A stretch of 64,000 nucleotides of DNA from Capsicum annuum (GCF_002878395.1 NC_061120.1:93163773-93227772), one strand, 5' to 3'; shown: positions 34,673 to 46,500, counted from the stretch's first letter. The notes: generated by a model not told the origin, from the letters alone. Numbers and translations: made by a program.

Positions 34673-36532
34673 TGTAACATCCCAGATTTTGGTCCTTGGA
34701 AAATTCCTTGATTTGAGCTTACTGTCCAACCTACGACTCACCTTATCAGTTGTAATATGTCATTACGGGTTGTAGGACCCCAACTCGTAGAGATACCAGT
34801 GTGTTATCCAAAATATCTGACCTGAGTACGACTAGGCCTTAACAAGTCGTATGGACTCTTTACGAGTTATTGGGCCCCTTCCGTAGCCAAACCAGTGTAA
34901 TGGTCCCTTATTTCTGATGTGTCTACGATTGAACACTACTAGTCATAAGGTCGGAGTACGAGTCATAGGGTACGAGTCGTAGTCAGACTAGTGTGGGTGC
35001 CCTGAGATTCTGGTTATACTATGAGTCATCACCATGAGTTTTAAGATGACACGTGAGGATGGGCGCTATTTTTCAACTTTTATTTAAGGGCACTTTGGTA
35101 AATTACCTCCTTCCCCAATTAAAACCCACGTCCATAAAACCTGTTGGGACCCAATTCTCAACACTTAACCATCAAATATTCTCTCTTAAACACACTTAAA
35201 TTCCTAAGTTAAGAACACCTAGAGTTGTAAAGAAATTGGCAATTAGAGCGTCCAAGGGTTGATTTCTCTTCATAATTCTTGATATCTCAGGCATGTTACT
35301 TTTCCCTAAAGTTTATTCTGTTAAAAGAATGTATATAAAATTGTTATCCATATGATTAAATTGTGGTCTATGAATTTGGGTTGAGGGTTTTTGAGCCTTA
35401 ACAAATGAATTATTTTTCCCATGGCTTTTATGAATGATTCACAGTTTGAATTGATTGTTTTGAACTATTTAGGGTGCATGGGTGTGGTTAATTGGAATAG
35501 GGATCGTGGATTCCCCCAAATTGATGTTTTTGAATATTGTGATTGGTATAACCTCAACACATTCTTGTGAAACTAGTTTTGAACATAAAGATATGCACAA
35601 TGAACTACTTTTCAAATCATTGCATGATATAAAGAGGTTATAGAAACAAAATGGTTTCTATTTAATGAACAAAGGGGGTTTTGGCATTTTTCCACGCCGA
35701 TTTAATGAACAAAGAGGGTCGTTCCTCCAAGTTAATGGAATTATAATGGCACGATGATAATATATTGCAAGTGTAGTTGGTATGATGATGCCAACAGTGT
35801 ATGGGTGATGTGTATCGTGGTTCAATGAATGGGAATCTATAAATATTTTGATTGGTCTTAAAGGGGGTTGTGTAGCTAGGCTGTGAAAATAGAGATCCCG
35901 ATGGACCAATACTGAAAATTGCATTTGTCAGCATGAAGGTCTAAATGGTTGGGCGTTCGAGTTACCTTTTCTTTATGATCGAGTATTCGAGTCACTCTTG
36001 ATATATGATCAGATGTTCGAGTCATTTTCGGTGCATATGAACATATGATTATCTCTGGTTGGTGCGGCTAATATGCATTGGAGCCCCTTCAGAAGGGGGA
36101 GTTGAGCCCATATTGCCTGTGGGTGCCTTTTAGTGATAGGATTTCTGGGTTGTTAGTGGTCATCTTTGAAGTAGTGAGCTTTCATTCTTCGGAAGGGATA
36201 TCATTTTAAAGCCTTGTTTCATTTATATCTTAGACTACTTCCATTGGATTCTTTTGGCTATCGTCGGGGGCATGTCCTAACTTAGATTAGTTTTGGTTTG
36301 TTTAGAGACTTTGTGAATTACTGTGGATTGGAATGTTGTTGAAATTCTTAAATTTCTTTCTGAGTTGCCTATCTTGTTATAGGTTCGGAACTCATCTTAA
36401 CTTGTTATATGTTCGGAATTCATCCACAGCTAGTTGTATTGTGTTATGTTTGGCTAGGCAAAGAGGGTGGTCTCTAGTCCTAGGCGAACTTGATATACTC
36501 GTCACAGTCAGGCCCTAGTTCAGGTCATGACA
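34673..36532 (+). repeat. 3' LTR of the chromovirus (1,860 bp)
   Basis: It matches the 5' LTR from TGTAACA to CAGGTCATGACA. Relative to that copy it lacks about 226 bases at the junction near 36,132 (...GTGCCTTTT then AGTGATAGG). The deleted segment in the 5' copy ends ...TTTACAGTGATAGG, so a few bases of identity lie at the breakpoint. Confidence 0.87.
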
Positions 36533-36858
36533 CTTTACGTGCAATTTAGTTCTAATGTTATTGCATGTCTGTAGTATATTTATTTTAAGAAATTTATGTC
36601 ACAGATCAGAATAAAAGATTAAATGTTTTTTTTGATTTACGAAGCATGTACAAATTTGATTTAGTGACATAAAAATTTTATATAGTAAGAGACAAATGTG
36701 CAATGCACTTTCCCATAGACTTGTGTGTGTGTATTATGAGTAAATTTAAAATTATTTCTTTTTTGTATAAAAATTACCGATTAGAAACTTCAGCCCTATT
36801 TATTAGAAAACGATGAAACTATTCTTTTCTTTTCATATTGTAAATCTGTTAACTGTAG

Positions 36859-36911
<53 letters not shown>

Positions 36912-36997
36912 CATTAAATTTAGAATTATTTTTTATATATAAAAATTACCAGTTAGAAACTTTAGCTCTATCTATAATTTATAATCTATATTTATAT
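36533..36997. other. right half of the split repeat array plus microsatellite
   Basis: It begins with the third partial copy of the 215-bp repeat (…TTGCATGTCTGTAGTATATTTA…). An imperfect direct repeat of about 60 bases follows (ATAAAAATTACC.{1}.TTAGAAACTT near 36,768 and 36,943), either side of a TA run. No coding. Confidence 0.6.
36862..36909. repeat. (TA)n microsatellite
   Basis: About 48 bases of uninterrupted TA. Confidence 0.95.
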
Positions 36998-38329
36998 CTA
37001 TAATATATTAAAAGTGTGAAGACCCTTAGAAAAGTGATTAGAACTTTTTACCCTTCGTTAAAAAACTCCGCTTAAAGCAAAGTCATCTTTTCACTTTTTT
37101 TCTCTAATTAGTATATTATTGAATATTGACTATCATAAATATATGATCCGGAAAGAATCCTAAATGTATGGAAAGACTCCTAAGTTTATGAGAAGTTTTA
37201 ATTTATTGGATATGTATTTTTTTTAATGGAAAATTAGTACAATTTTTTTAACCAAAAATGTTCTTCCCTACAAAGAAGACCCCAACAATTTAATTTACTA
37301 CTAATATTAATTAAAATTTAACTTATATAAAATATTTTTTTTATATAAATCCTAAAAGTGATAGGCAACAAATTTATGATAGTCCATTTTTCGTCTCACG
37401 TATGTGTCCTTTTTGGGGTGAGTTCTCTTAGCAATTAATTTGGTTTATAATTATATTAGGTTTAGTTATTTGATATAGGAATGAAATCATAATATTTAAG
37501 ATTTGGAAATTAATTAAAATTTTATTTTATATAAAAAAATAACTCTTAAAACTTATTTAAGTAATATTATGAATCAAAAGTTACAAGAAACATACTCCTA
37601 TTTTTACTTTTTCTTATTATTTTAGTTTTGATTCATGTGTATTCTGAAATTTATTATCATCACACATTATGCTTTCATTTATTTCTTTTAATTAATAGTT
37701 TTAAAGATTATATATGAGTTATTCATAATCAACAATTGATAATGAATTTTCTTCTTTTAATTTCTTGTGTTTCTCTTTTAAATGAGAATTTTTAATCGAA
37801 AAATTAGAACAATTTTCCGCCAAATGAAGTAGCTAAAAATAATCAAAGGTTTATTGTTTTTTGTTTCTTTTTTGTTTAGTTGTGACTTATTTTTTATTAT
37901 ATTATTGAACTATATCTTAGTATATTGTTCGTTAGTTTTATAGTTGAATTTTTAATTAAATTTATTATTAGAGTTCGAATTATAAGGTCAACTAATGAGT
38001 AGCTTATTGTTCTTTAATCTTTAATTAGTTGAGTAGCTTCAACTCGAAGAACTACTTAAAAACTCCAAATTGGAGTTAAATATATTTAGGAATGAGTTAT
38101 AATGCTTAAGTCTAATTTAGCATTTTAACCAATATTTTATTTTTAAAAAGCCGTAGCATTACGTACACTTGACTAGTTTATTAAAAAACATGAAACTATT
38201 CTTCTGTTTTTCATATTGTAAATCCGTTAACCGCAACTACCTTTGATATGATGCAACATTTCAATAATAGAACTATATATAGTAAATTCTCTTCTTTCTA
38301 ATCTGAATAATCTGAAACTACCTTCTATA
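36998..38329. other. AT-rich interval opening with a Helitron-5'-like end
   Basis: TCTATAATATATTAAAAGTG followed by TGAAGACCCTTAGAAA has a TC start and the shared phrase of the 12.2-14.2 kb copies, so it is a good Helitron 5' end candidate. No matching hairpin plus CTRR end was found downstream. A CTAG at about 38,174 lacks a GC hairpin. The stretch CATGAAACTATTCTTCTGTT at about 38,190 repeats one at about 36,812. No coding seen. Confidence 0.4.
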
Positions 38330-38349
38330 TACAATTGCTACCGCCTTTC

Positions 38350-38711
38350 ACTACATTGATTCCCTTATAGATACATAGATAAAGGAAAAATACCCTCTTA
38401 TCGAGAAGTAGCCTCAAATATGATCCCAATCCCTGAACTTCCAATGGATTGTGCATCCGAGGAGGAGGAATTAAATGACCTAAGGATTCCCTAGTTAACC
38501 TGTCGGTGGATGCCAAGAATTACCTCTACACCCCTTGGTAATTCTCAGTCATCATCAAGGCCTTTGGGAGTAAATTTACCCATCAATACCCAAGACCAAG
38601 CTGGAAGCCTTATGGAAATTAGTAGAACCTCTTTGCTTAATTGATCTAGGGTTTGATTTCTTTACGGTGAAATTCAAAAACCCAAAAAGCCAGGCTAAAG
38701 CTCTCCATGGG
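38350..38711 (+). pseudogene. LINE ORF1, DUF4283-type N-terminal domain (part 1)
   Basis: The visible words are YTPW, FSVIIKAFGSKFTHQYP, then in another frame EALWKLVEPLCLIDLGFDFF and TVKFKNPKK. This is the order seen in the DUF4283 domain of plant LINE ORF1 proteins, which bind the element's RNA. A frameshift near 38,600 and stops at about 38,490 and 38,550 break it. It ends at a G run where the second LINE is inserted. Confidence 0.7.
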
Positions 38712-39566
38712 GGGGCTTTTCTTTTATTAACGGAGAAATTTTATTAATCAAAAAGCATTCATTACATAACCAATCATAGGTTGACCCCTTCCTCTCTAAC
38801 TATCAAAAGAGCTAACTACTAACAATCAAAACAAGAATACAATTTCAGCTCTAGTCTCAACTCCACTCCTAGGACAGTACTAAGGAAAAAAAGTTGAGTC
38901 TTTGTAGTTGTGGTTGCCACCTAGTAACCCCTTTTCCTCGTATGTGCATTTGCATCAGAATTTCTTTGCATACTGCATCCATCAGGAATCGACCTCTTTG
39001 GAATCTAATAGAGTTTCTTTCACACCAAATGCAATAGACCACCATGGCGATAACATAACATGTAATTGATGCAGCCCCAATTTTCTGTTTAGCTAGCTAG
39101 TTCATCCATTGCCCCTCTGCTTCCCATTGTCCTATAGGCCTGGTAAATTCTATCCATGTTAATAACCTGCTCCACAACCTCTTGGTATGTTCACAATCAA
39201 AGTATATGTGAGCGAAGCTTTCTATCTTACTATTACAAAACACACATTCCATTGGCACTCAGATGCCAATTTTATATAATCTCTCCACAGTTGCAAGTCT
39301 TTAATGGACTGCTAACTAGAGGTTGAAACAGTGTCTTGGGTGCGCTTATGGATGCAATACAATGTTCTTTCATGGAACGTTTGGCAGTTGTGGTAGAGGC
39401 TGTAATACATCTTTCTTATCTGATATTTGTCACCCCTTTAACACGTAGCTAATCTGTGACTGAGGTATCCTTGCTTGCATGATAGTATCTCGACCCCCGA
39501 ATATCTTCCTGACTACCTAAGAATCTGTTTTGGATAGTTCCATAGATGACAACTGCTTTGACTGAG
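38712..39566 (-). mobile_element. 3' end of a second LINE, inserted in ORF1 of the first
   Basis: On the minus strand about 39,300-38,880 encodes a zf-RVT-type segment: ECVFCNSKIESFAHIYFDCE (cysteine/histidine metal site), then RLWSRLLTWIEF, then CYVIAMVVYCIWCERNSIRF, and a closing RW-rich tail. It lacks RT and endonuclease, so it is strongly 5'-truncated. The plus-strand T-rich TTTTCTTTTATT at its left edge is a decayed poly-A tail. A target duplication is not evident. Confidence 0.75.
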
Positions 39567-40700
39567 GCCTTGGTTTATTGCCGAAAGATTTTTATCTATT
39601 AGAAAGTAGGAACCAAATTTTGTTCCCAGCAAAACACAGATCAACTTCACCGCCATATGAATCCGATTACCCCAACTACCCACGGAATTCTATGACCTAA
39701 ATACTCAGAAAAGGGTAGGTAGGAAGAAAGAAAAACTCCTAAAGGTTGATGCTTGTACATCCTCTACCATAAGAGGAAGGTATGCACGAATCTGTGTTCA
39801 TGTCAACCAAGGCAAGTCGGTTAAATCCTTCATCACTATCGGTAGCCACAAACAGAGTTTAGTTTATGAAAGTAAGAAGATTTTGTGTAAATCTTGTGGT
39901 CTTCTAGGCTACACGTCTCAGAATTGCAATGGTAAGGACATTGTTCCAGAGACACCTCCGGCTCTGATCCGATCTCCCACTATTCCTCCTGAACAAGCAT
40001 AACATGAATGGCAAACAGTCACTTTAGCGAAAAGGAAAGGAAATCTGCTTCGATCTGAGTCACCCTCAAATTTGGTAACACCGGACCCCAAAGGTAAACA
40101 ACTGGCGCCAACGGCACTAGGTAAATACCCTAAACTCATTTCTCCCAAGCCTGATCTATTCATCCTTCCCAACAAGGACGGAGGGACTGGCCTACAAGAG
40201 CAGCAATCCCAAATTGGGTCTTAATGGTTCAACAATAAAATTGGGCCTTATTTAGTCAAAGAGGGGATACTCTCCATCCCTACTCATTCGGACCCAATTC
40301 CTATTGGGCCGGGACCAAACTCCAAATTTCAACTGCCTAAGTTGAATCAGACTAAGGCCCCTCTTACTGCTACCCCCCCCCCCCCCCCCCCCCCCCCCCC
40401 CGTTTGTAGCCCAACTCCTCATCTAATATTTGTAACATTATTCCTTCTAATTTCAATAACTTCAGTTCTCTTCCTGTAAAAAAACAACAAAAAGAATGAA
40501 CTTCTGAATGGGCCCCATCCTAGTCAGCTCATCATGAGTTTTCTTGAGCCTAAGGACATTCCAACTCCCATGCCGGCGGAAATCCTTTCCGATTCCAAGG
40601 GAGATTTGATGGATATTACCTCCCATGCAGACATAGCATTTAATGCTATTGAGTTATCCAACGTAAAAACTCTCCACATTTCCCTTCTGATTCTAACTTA
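39567..40700 (+). pseudogene. LINE ORF1 (part 2): end of DUF4283, zinc knuckle, proline-rich tail
   Basis: It resumes with PWFIAERFLSIRKWEPNFVP, then INFTAIWIRLPQLPTEFYD. A zinc knuckle follows at about 39,880-39,925 as CKSCGLLGYTSQNC, in which the usual His of CX2CX4HX4C is Tyr. A long charged tail (…KRKGNLLRSESPSNLVTPDP…) runs to LMDITSHADIAFNAIELSN near 40,670. It is interrupted by several stops, a frameshift and a 29-base poly-C run. The protein would package LINE RNA. Confidence 0.7.
40373..40401. repeat. poly-C tract (29 C)
   Basis: Twenty-nine consecutive C, in the tail of LINE ORF1 after a TACTGCTACC phrase. Such runs are rare in AT-rich plant DNA and the exact length may be an assembly estimate. 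Confidence 0.9.
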
Positions 40701-41969
40701 AAATAACAGTTGGGTATAGACACGTGATTTTTAATTCTTTTCGAATTTTAATTTATTTTTTATACTAAATATTTATTTATGCTAAAATATTATCTTTAGC
40801 TTTTATTTCATTTCTAATAGGTTTCATTTAAAAAATTATGAATTATTTTTCAAAAAGTAAAGTTATTTTAGGATATATTTTACACGTTTATTTATTTTTA
40901 TAAATAATTAAAAAAAAATTAAAAATATATTTTTCATTTAATCTTAATCTTAATAAAATAAGCTAGTAATTTTATTATTCTCTTAATTATGTTTTATTTT
41001 TAATTTTTTTCTAAAAAAAAGGGGAGAAATCTTATTCTAAAACTACCCCAACTTCCTACCCCACGTGCACACCCACATTTCTTCTCAAGATCTACCCACG
41101 TCCCTCAACTTCAACACTCACCTATAAACACACACACGACAAAAAAAAGAGGAGATTGGAGAAAAAAAAGACAGACAAAGAGAAAAAGAACAAACAAAAA
41201 CTAAGAGAAAACAAACAAGAGAGAAAACAAGAAAGAAAACAGTAGAAAACAGGACAATGTTAAAAATCGTAAGTAAGAGGAGAAAAAAGGACAATGTTTT
41301 TGCTTCTTTTCTCGATTTAATTCATTATGCAGGTTTTTATCAAATGTCATACTATTTACTTTATAAGTTTTGTTGTAGCATGAATGAAGTTATTTTGATG
41401 GCTTCTTATATTATTTAGTATGCTTATTAATTTATTATTTTATGTATTTCATGCTTTGTGCCTTTATTTGTAATTTATTTGTTGTTTTTGAAATAATGTC
41501 AATTAGATTGGATTTAAACTTTAAATGATATAATTTTTGAAGTTATTAGTGTTAAAAGATACAAAATTGTGTTAGTTGACATGCAATTAATATGTAGTTG
41601 TGTTATAACCTAAACTTTGCAACTCATGCATGCAAGCATACAAAAATAAGAGAAAGAAAAATTAATTAATTAAAACAAACACATAATACTCACACATGCA
41701 GCTACTTAGAGAGGAAAATATGGAGAATACTTTAACAATCTTAAAAAATGAAAGTGGATTCGAAAAAATTGAGTCCGAGTTCATCGAGATTTTTGAGGAG
41801 TTTTTTCTGATTGTGTTGCTACGTTCAATAGATGTTCAACATCAGATTTGATTGTATTTTCAACGTATTTGAGATCAAAGAATTTTTTAAACCGCAATAA
41901 GGTTCTCTATTAAAGATCCATCTTTTACTCCCTTATTTTTAAAATGTTATAAATGAATGCTTATGAAGT
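40701..41969. other. AT-rich interval with a promoter-like and leader-like stretch
   Basis: No protein is recognised. At 41,055-41,300 there is a block unlike its surroundings: a G-box core CACGTG (about 41,063), then a TATAAAC box (about 41,122), then some 140 bases of almost pure A/G. After that come ATGTTAAAAATC and a strong 5' splice word GTAAGT (about 41,270), with a possible acceptor TTATGCAGG at about 41,327. It could be the start of a solitary transposon LTR or leader (TGGGTATAGACACGTGATTT at 40,712 has an LTR-edge look) or a decayed gene start. No downstream exon was found. Confidence 0.3.
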
Positions 41970-42850
41970 TGAAATTCAAGAGGTGGGGTTTGAATTAAAA
42001 ATTTTCTGTGAATTGACTATTGCCTCCTCACAGTCGACTCTATAGCAGCCCAGTATACTTCACAAAATATATTAGGTTCAAAGTGATCAAGCAAATAAAT
42101 AATTAAATATAAAGTAAACACACAGAGATTTATCCTGGTTTGGAACACCAATATGGTGCCTACTTTCAGTCCCCTTGGATTTCAATGTTTTCTTAGATTG
42201 TTAAATGTCAGGCTCAAGTACAATGATTGGAAACAAGTTTCAAAGACTTATGTTGTTCTTCAGATCTTGAGACACAGCTCAGTTTGTGTTACAAAGTTGA
42301 CTTGATCCTGCACTTCATACAACAATTATAAACTAAGAGTTACAAACCTTCGTGAGACTAAGATTAAGACACTTTGAGATTCTTCTTGAAGTTGTGTAAC
42401 CCTTGTATATCTTTAGTCTTCTTTTTTTATAGTCTTTGGCTCCTACTCTTCGTAAGAAAAAGCCAAGAGATTTCTTCTCAATCAAGGATTTGAATTGATT
42501 CCTTGATTGAGGAATGTTATGTCCATATCAGATATGTCCATATACGATTTCTACTCACATTTATATCAGATATGTTCTTGATCTTTTCTTCCTTTTGTTC
42601 TTGCAGTGATTGATACTCTTTCAAGTTTGTTTGTGATCTTTTCTTATTTTTACTTTTTTGTGATTGATCTGATTTGCTGTGTTTCTCAAACCGTTTTGAT
42701 TGATTTGCATGGATATTATGGATCTTGATTTGATGTCCTTCTATTCTTGGAGTCGACTTCTTTATTTGCTTTATTTAGAAGTCTTTCAATATCCTGTAAA
42801 GATCTACTCATTAGTTTGCATTACTAAAGCATAAACTTAGGAGGCTATAA
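41970..42850 (-). repeat. 3' LTR of the 8.6-kb Copia element
   Basis: About 88-90% identical by eye to 49,648-50,561, including TTGAAATTCAAGA at one edge and AAACTTAGGAGGCTA at the other. The minus-strand start is TTATAGCCTCC, against TGTTAGCCTCC in the 5' copy, so its terminal TG has mutated. Confidence 0.87.
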
Positions 42851-43194
42851 TCTCCTTCTTTTTTTATAATGACAAATGATTGTAAACATCAGTTGACTTC
42901 CCTGTCTTCCAGCTTGCTCTCCCTGACTTGTCACATGTCTTGAGTATTGGTCGACTGTCTACTTGCTCCCCTTAACTGGTAGGCACTTTTTGAGTTCCTA
43001 ATGTTCCTATCTTTCTCCCCTATTTGGCATAATCAAAAAAACAAAATAGTAGACAAGAAGCAGATATATATATAATCTATTAACTAGGCAGAGCAAAATA
43101 GTGGAGCAGATAGTATGTAACAAATTATCTTACAACCCATCAATACAAGGGACAGGACCCCCTTTTGAATAAAACAAAAAAGAGTCGTCATTGT

Positions 43195-44590
43195 TCACCA
43201 CTTCTTGAGAAAGTAGGTTAGAGTATTGTGCAAGTTATGACAGAAGGTGTCATATGATTTTTCAATATTTTTTAAGAAAGGGGAATAGGAATTCTGAACG
43301 GAAATAGCTAGATCATCATTGGAGGAGTGGACTTGAGTCTTGAGGGAATCCATTCGGGTGAACATCTGAGTAAACAATTTTATACCTTCTTGTTTGAACC
43401 CATCAAGATACAACCTAACCACGCCTATGTTTGTGCTGGTACTTTTCCCGAGGTCTGGAAATTTAGAAGTCATCTTCTTCAACAGCGCAACACTATCCTC
43501 GATGGCCTTGAGCCAATCCTTAATCTCCTCCAGGTCTTTCAAAACAGGCACCATAGGGTTAGAGATAAATTTGCTTGCCTTGGGTTACCCGAGCAGAATC
43601 CTTCTTGTACCATTCCTCTTCAACCAAGACATACCCCATACTTACAAATGTTTTGGAATCATAAGTGGAAACAACCTCCACTGGGGTGTAAGCAGGTAGA
43701 TCAATAGACTAATACTGAAGAATTCGAGTAATGAGCAGGCCATACGATAAACTGGCATAGGGGTCACGAGAGAGCAGTGTGTACTGCCCTTGTATGAGCA
43801 TCGGATGCACTTTCAAGCATGTACTCACGGATCCATGTTGCCCAATTGATTTTGATTTTCTTAGCCAAATAGTACAGTACAAAAATATCTTGACTGATGA
43901 TATTGCTCAAAGATCATTTTTGGGGAATCAGTGTAGTATTAATTATGTGAGCCATAATATGAAACTTAAAACAGAGGAATAGGGGACCAAAACTGGTCGA
44001 AGCAGAGTCAGTGTTTGACAAAAATTTCTTGGCTTCTTCAAAGTTGGCCTCAAAATCATCGGGCTAGTTACCATATATTAAACAGATGTTACCAGAGAAC
44101 TTAGTATCAAAGGCATTCTCGAACAAAAAATATTCCCAATGATTCTCGTTCCAAGCACAATAGTCTCAAGTTCACAACTATCAGGGGAGAGGCAAAAATT
44201 CACATAAAATATGAGAACTTGATCCTTATAGACCATAAGTCCACAGTTACAAAAGACAAGGGATAAATATTTAAACTTAAAGAAGTGATTGATATTACAG
44301 AAGTAGTCTTTTAATTGACGGATAATGATAATGCGACTAGTACAATAGAGCAACCCTTAAAGGCAAAGAATTTGTCTTTGTGAGAGCAAGTACAGAATTT
44401 GTGCATGTCCTCTGGAGGGAGGGAGGGAGAGGAGAAGGCTTGGACTAGGTTTCTTGGCGGAGGGGGCTGAATAGGGATTAGGACGATATCTCTTGATGAG
44501 AGTTGACTGAGAATCCATTGAGGACTCATCAGATAACTCAGAGAGAAGAACAAGGCTGTCAAGGAGGTATCTGGGAAGAGATTTAGACAT
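43195..44590 (-). pseudogene. third ORF after pol (env-position ORF), about 465 codons, broken
   Basis: It opens MSKSLPRYLLDS at 44,590 with a Ser/Pro-rich N-terminus (…RYRPNPYSAPSAKKPSP). The middle part (44,300-44,080) contains FYVNFCLSPDSCELETIVLG and TRIIGNIF, a pattern I recall from plant retrotransposon third ORFs annotated as putative plant transposon protein. The C-terminus (43,554-43,195) is charged and probably helical (MVPVLKDLEEIKDWLKAIED…, ending LTYFLKKW). It sits where SIRE-type elements carry an envelope-like ORF, but no signal peptide or membrane segment is clear here. Several frameshifts separate the pieces. Its role is unknown. Confidence 0.6.
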
Positions 44591-45059
44591 GAAGAAATTT
44601 AGACATAGTCGCCATTGAACAAGTAGCGGTCATGGGAGAGAGAAGAAGGTCAATTTTAAATGAGGCAGATATGGAAAGGAGATGATGGTTAAGAGAACTA
44701 GAAGAAGAGTGGGGGAAGTATGTGACTATTGGAAAAGATAGATGAGAGAAAGCCGAAGAGGTGTGAGGGAAAGGGTGACTAACGAAAGTGAAAGGGTGGC
44801 AATCGAAGGAGTGTTAGGAAGGTAAAGGGGTGTAGAGGCAACAAAAGAGGCGTGAAAACCGGTAAGGGTAATGATGACTTCTCCTTTGAAATTTTGTTTT
44901 TAAAAAGAAAATAACCATACAATTAGAGCAAAAAAATAATTTTCCAAAAATAAAGTTCATAAGCCATTGATACTAAAAATACCTAGTCTTTTTTTAAGGT
45001 AACAAAATTATTCTTCTAACAGGGGTTTTGTAAAAATATTTGCGAGTTGATTTTTGGAA

Positions 45060-46500
45060 TCAACAAATGTTAACAAAAATCATCATATCACGGATAAAAT
45101 GATGCTTGATATCAATATGTTTCGCCCTAGAATGATGCACAGTATATTTAGATAGACTAATAGCACTGGTGTTATCGCACATAATGGAGACAGATTCAAA
45201 AGACAAATTAAAATCATGTAGTTGAAGCATAATCCATAAAATTTGAGTATCATAACTTCCAAAGGCTATGTACTCGACTTCAGTTGTTGAAAGTGCAACT
45301 GAAGTTTCCTTCTTGTTGTGACATAAAATCAGGACATCACTAAGAATTTGACAAGTTCCATTGGTGCTTTTTCTAACACTTTTATCACCTATAAAGTCAA
45401 CGTCTGAATATCCAATTAAGTCAAAATAAGAAGAACAAGGGTACCATAGTCCAATGACTTGAGTTCCTATAAGGTATCTGATGATCCTTTTGACAGCAGT
45501 TAGATGAGACTCTTTGGGAGTCGACTGGAACCTGGCATGCTTACATTCGCTGAACATGATGTTTGATCGACTGGCAGTCAGATAGAGTGGCGATCCTATC
45601 ACTCCCCTATACATTTTCTCATCAACTTCCTTACCAAACGAGTTTGAATCAAGGCTTGTGGATGAACTTATTGGAGTTCCATAGGCCTTTCCTTTTTCCA
45701 TACCATATTTTTTTATGAGTTCCTTCGTGTACTTGGCTTAACTGATGAAAGTGTCTTTGGGAGTTTGTTTGATTTACAATCCAAAGAAAAATGTGAGCTC
45801 ATTCATAAGACTTATTTTGAGTTCTCCTTTCATCAAGTTAGCAAAATTCTCACAAAGAGAGATATTAGAACTACTAAAAATGATATCATCAACATAAATT
45901 TGCACAATAAGAAGATTTGAATCAAGCTTCTGTATGAATAGAGTTGTATCAATTTTACCCCTTAAAAATTATTATTTAGTAAGAAAGTACTAAATCTCGC
46001 ATACCAAGCCTTTGGAGCTTATTTGAGGCCGTAAAGTGCTTTTGATAATTTGAAAACATGATTTGGATACGACAGGTTTTCAAACCCTGGGGGTTGATTT
46101 TCAAAAACTTCTTCATAAATAAAACCATTTAAGAAGGCAATTTTTTTACTTCCATTTGATATAGCTTAAATATTTGAAGGCAACAAAAGCTAATAAAATT
46201 CAAATTGACTCTAACCTTGCCATGGGCGCAAATGTCTCGTCATAATCTATACCTTCTTGTTAGGAATAGCCTTAAGCTACAAGTCTGGCTTTATTTCTGA
46301 TAACCTTACCTTCTTCATTCAATTTGTTTCTATAGACCCATCTAGCTCCAGTTACCGAGTTGTTTCTTGGTCTTCCAACCAAGGTTCAAACTTAATTTCG
46401 TTTAAGATGGCCCAATTTTCCTTCTTAGCTACGACCAATGATTCATTTTCTAGCACCTTATTGGTTTTTGTTGGTTCAATTTGAGACACAAGGGCAAAAA
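45060..46500 (-). pseudogene. Copia reverse transcriptase and RNase H, broken
   Basis: RT begins around 46,440 (ENWAILNEIKFEPWLEDQ, just before the core) and has ETFAPMARLESI-like residues near 46,220. The intact catalytic YVDDIIF lies near 45,890, followed by the LMKGELKISLMNELTFFFGL region. Stops are frequent between 46,220 and 45,710. The RNase H part is open from 45,701 to 45,060: GSPLYLTASRSNIMF, LIGYSDVDFIGDKS (catalytic Asp), ALSTTEVEYIAF (catalytic Glu) and MCDNTSAISLSK (catalytic Asp), ending RAKHIDIKHHFIRD. These would copy the RNA and remove the template. Confidence 0.87.

Larger units (their letters stand above)
20376..36532 (+). mobile_element. Ty3/gypsy chromovirus (Tekay-like), multiply nested, inactive
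   Basis: The 5' LTR starts TGTAACACCTAGG at 20,376 and the 3' LTR starts TGTAACATCCCAG at 34,673. Both end ...CAGGTCATGACA. The flanking 5-mers are CTTTT (20,371-20,375) and CTTTA (36,533-36,537). Between the LTRs lie a Met-tRNA-like primer site, gag, protease/RT/RNase H, integrase and a chromodomain, all with stops. A LINE sits in the 5' LTR and a foreign solo LTR in gag. Without these two insertions the element is about 9 kb. Confidence 0.88.
38330..40700 (+). mobile_element. LINE ORF1 region, interrupted by another LINE
   Basis: A plus-strand L1-type LINE 5' part. The ORF1 N-terminal domain is at 38,350-38,711 and resumes at 39,567-40,700, after a minus-strand LINE fragment. No ORF2 follows before the AT-rich tract at 40,700, so the element is truncated at its 3' side or was deleted there. 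The joined logic of the protein across the insert (…LHGG before, PWFIAERFLSIRKWEPNF after) is a clear sign of nested insertion. Confidence 0.75.

Noticed and set aside
38174..38179. Helitron 3' end at the CTAG near 38,174
   Set aside because: There is no GC-rich hairpin at the right distance upstream, only a 4-bp CGTA/TACG stem.
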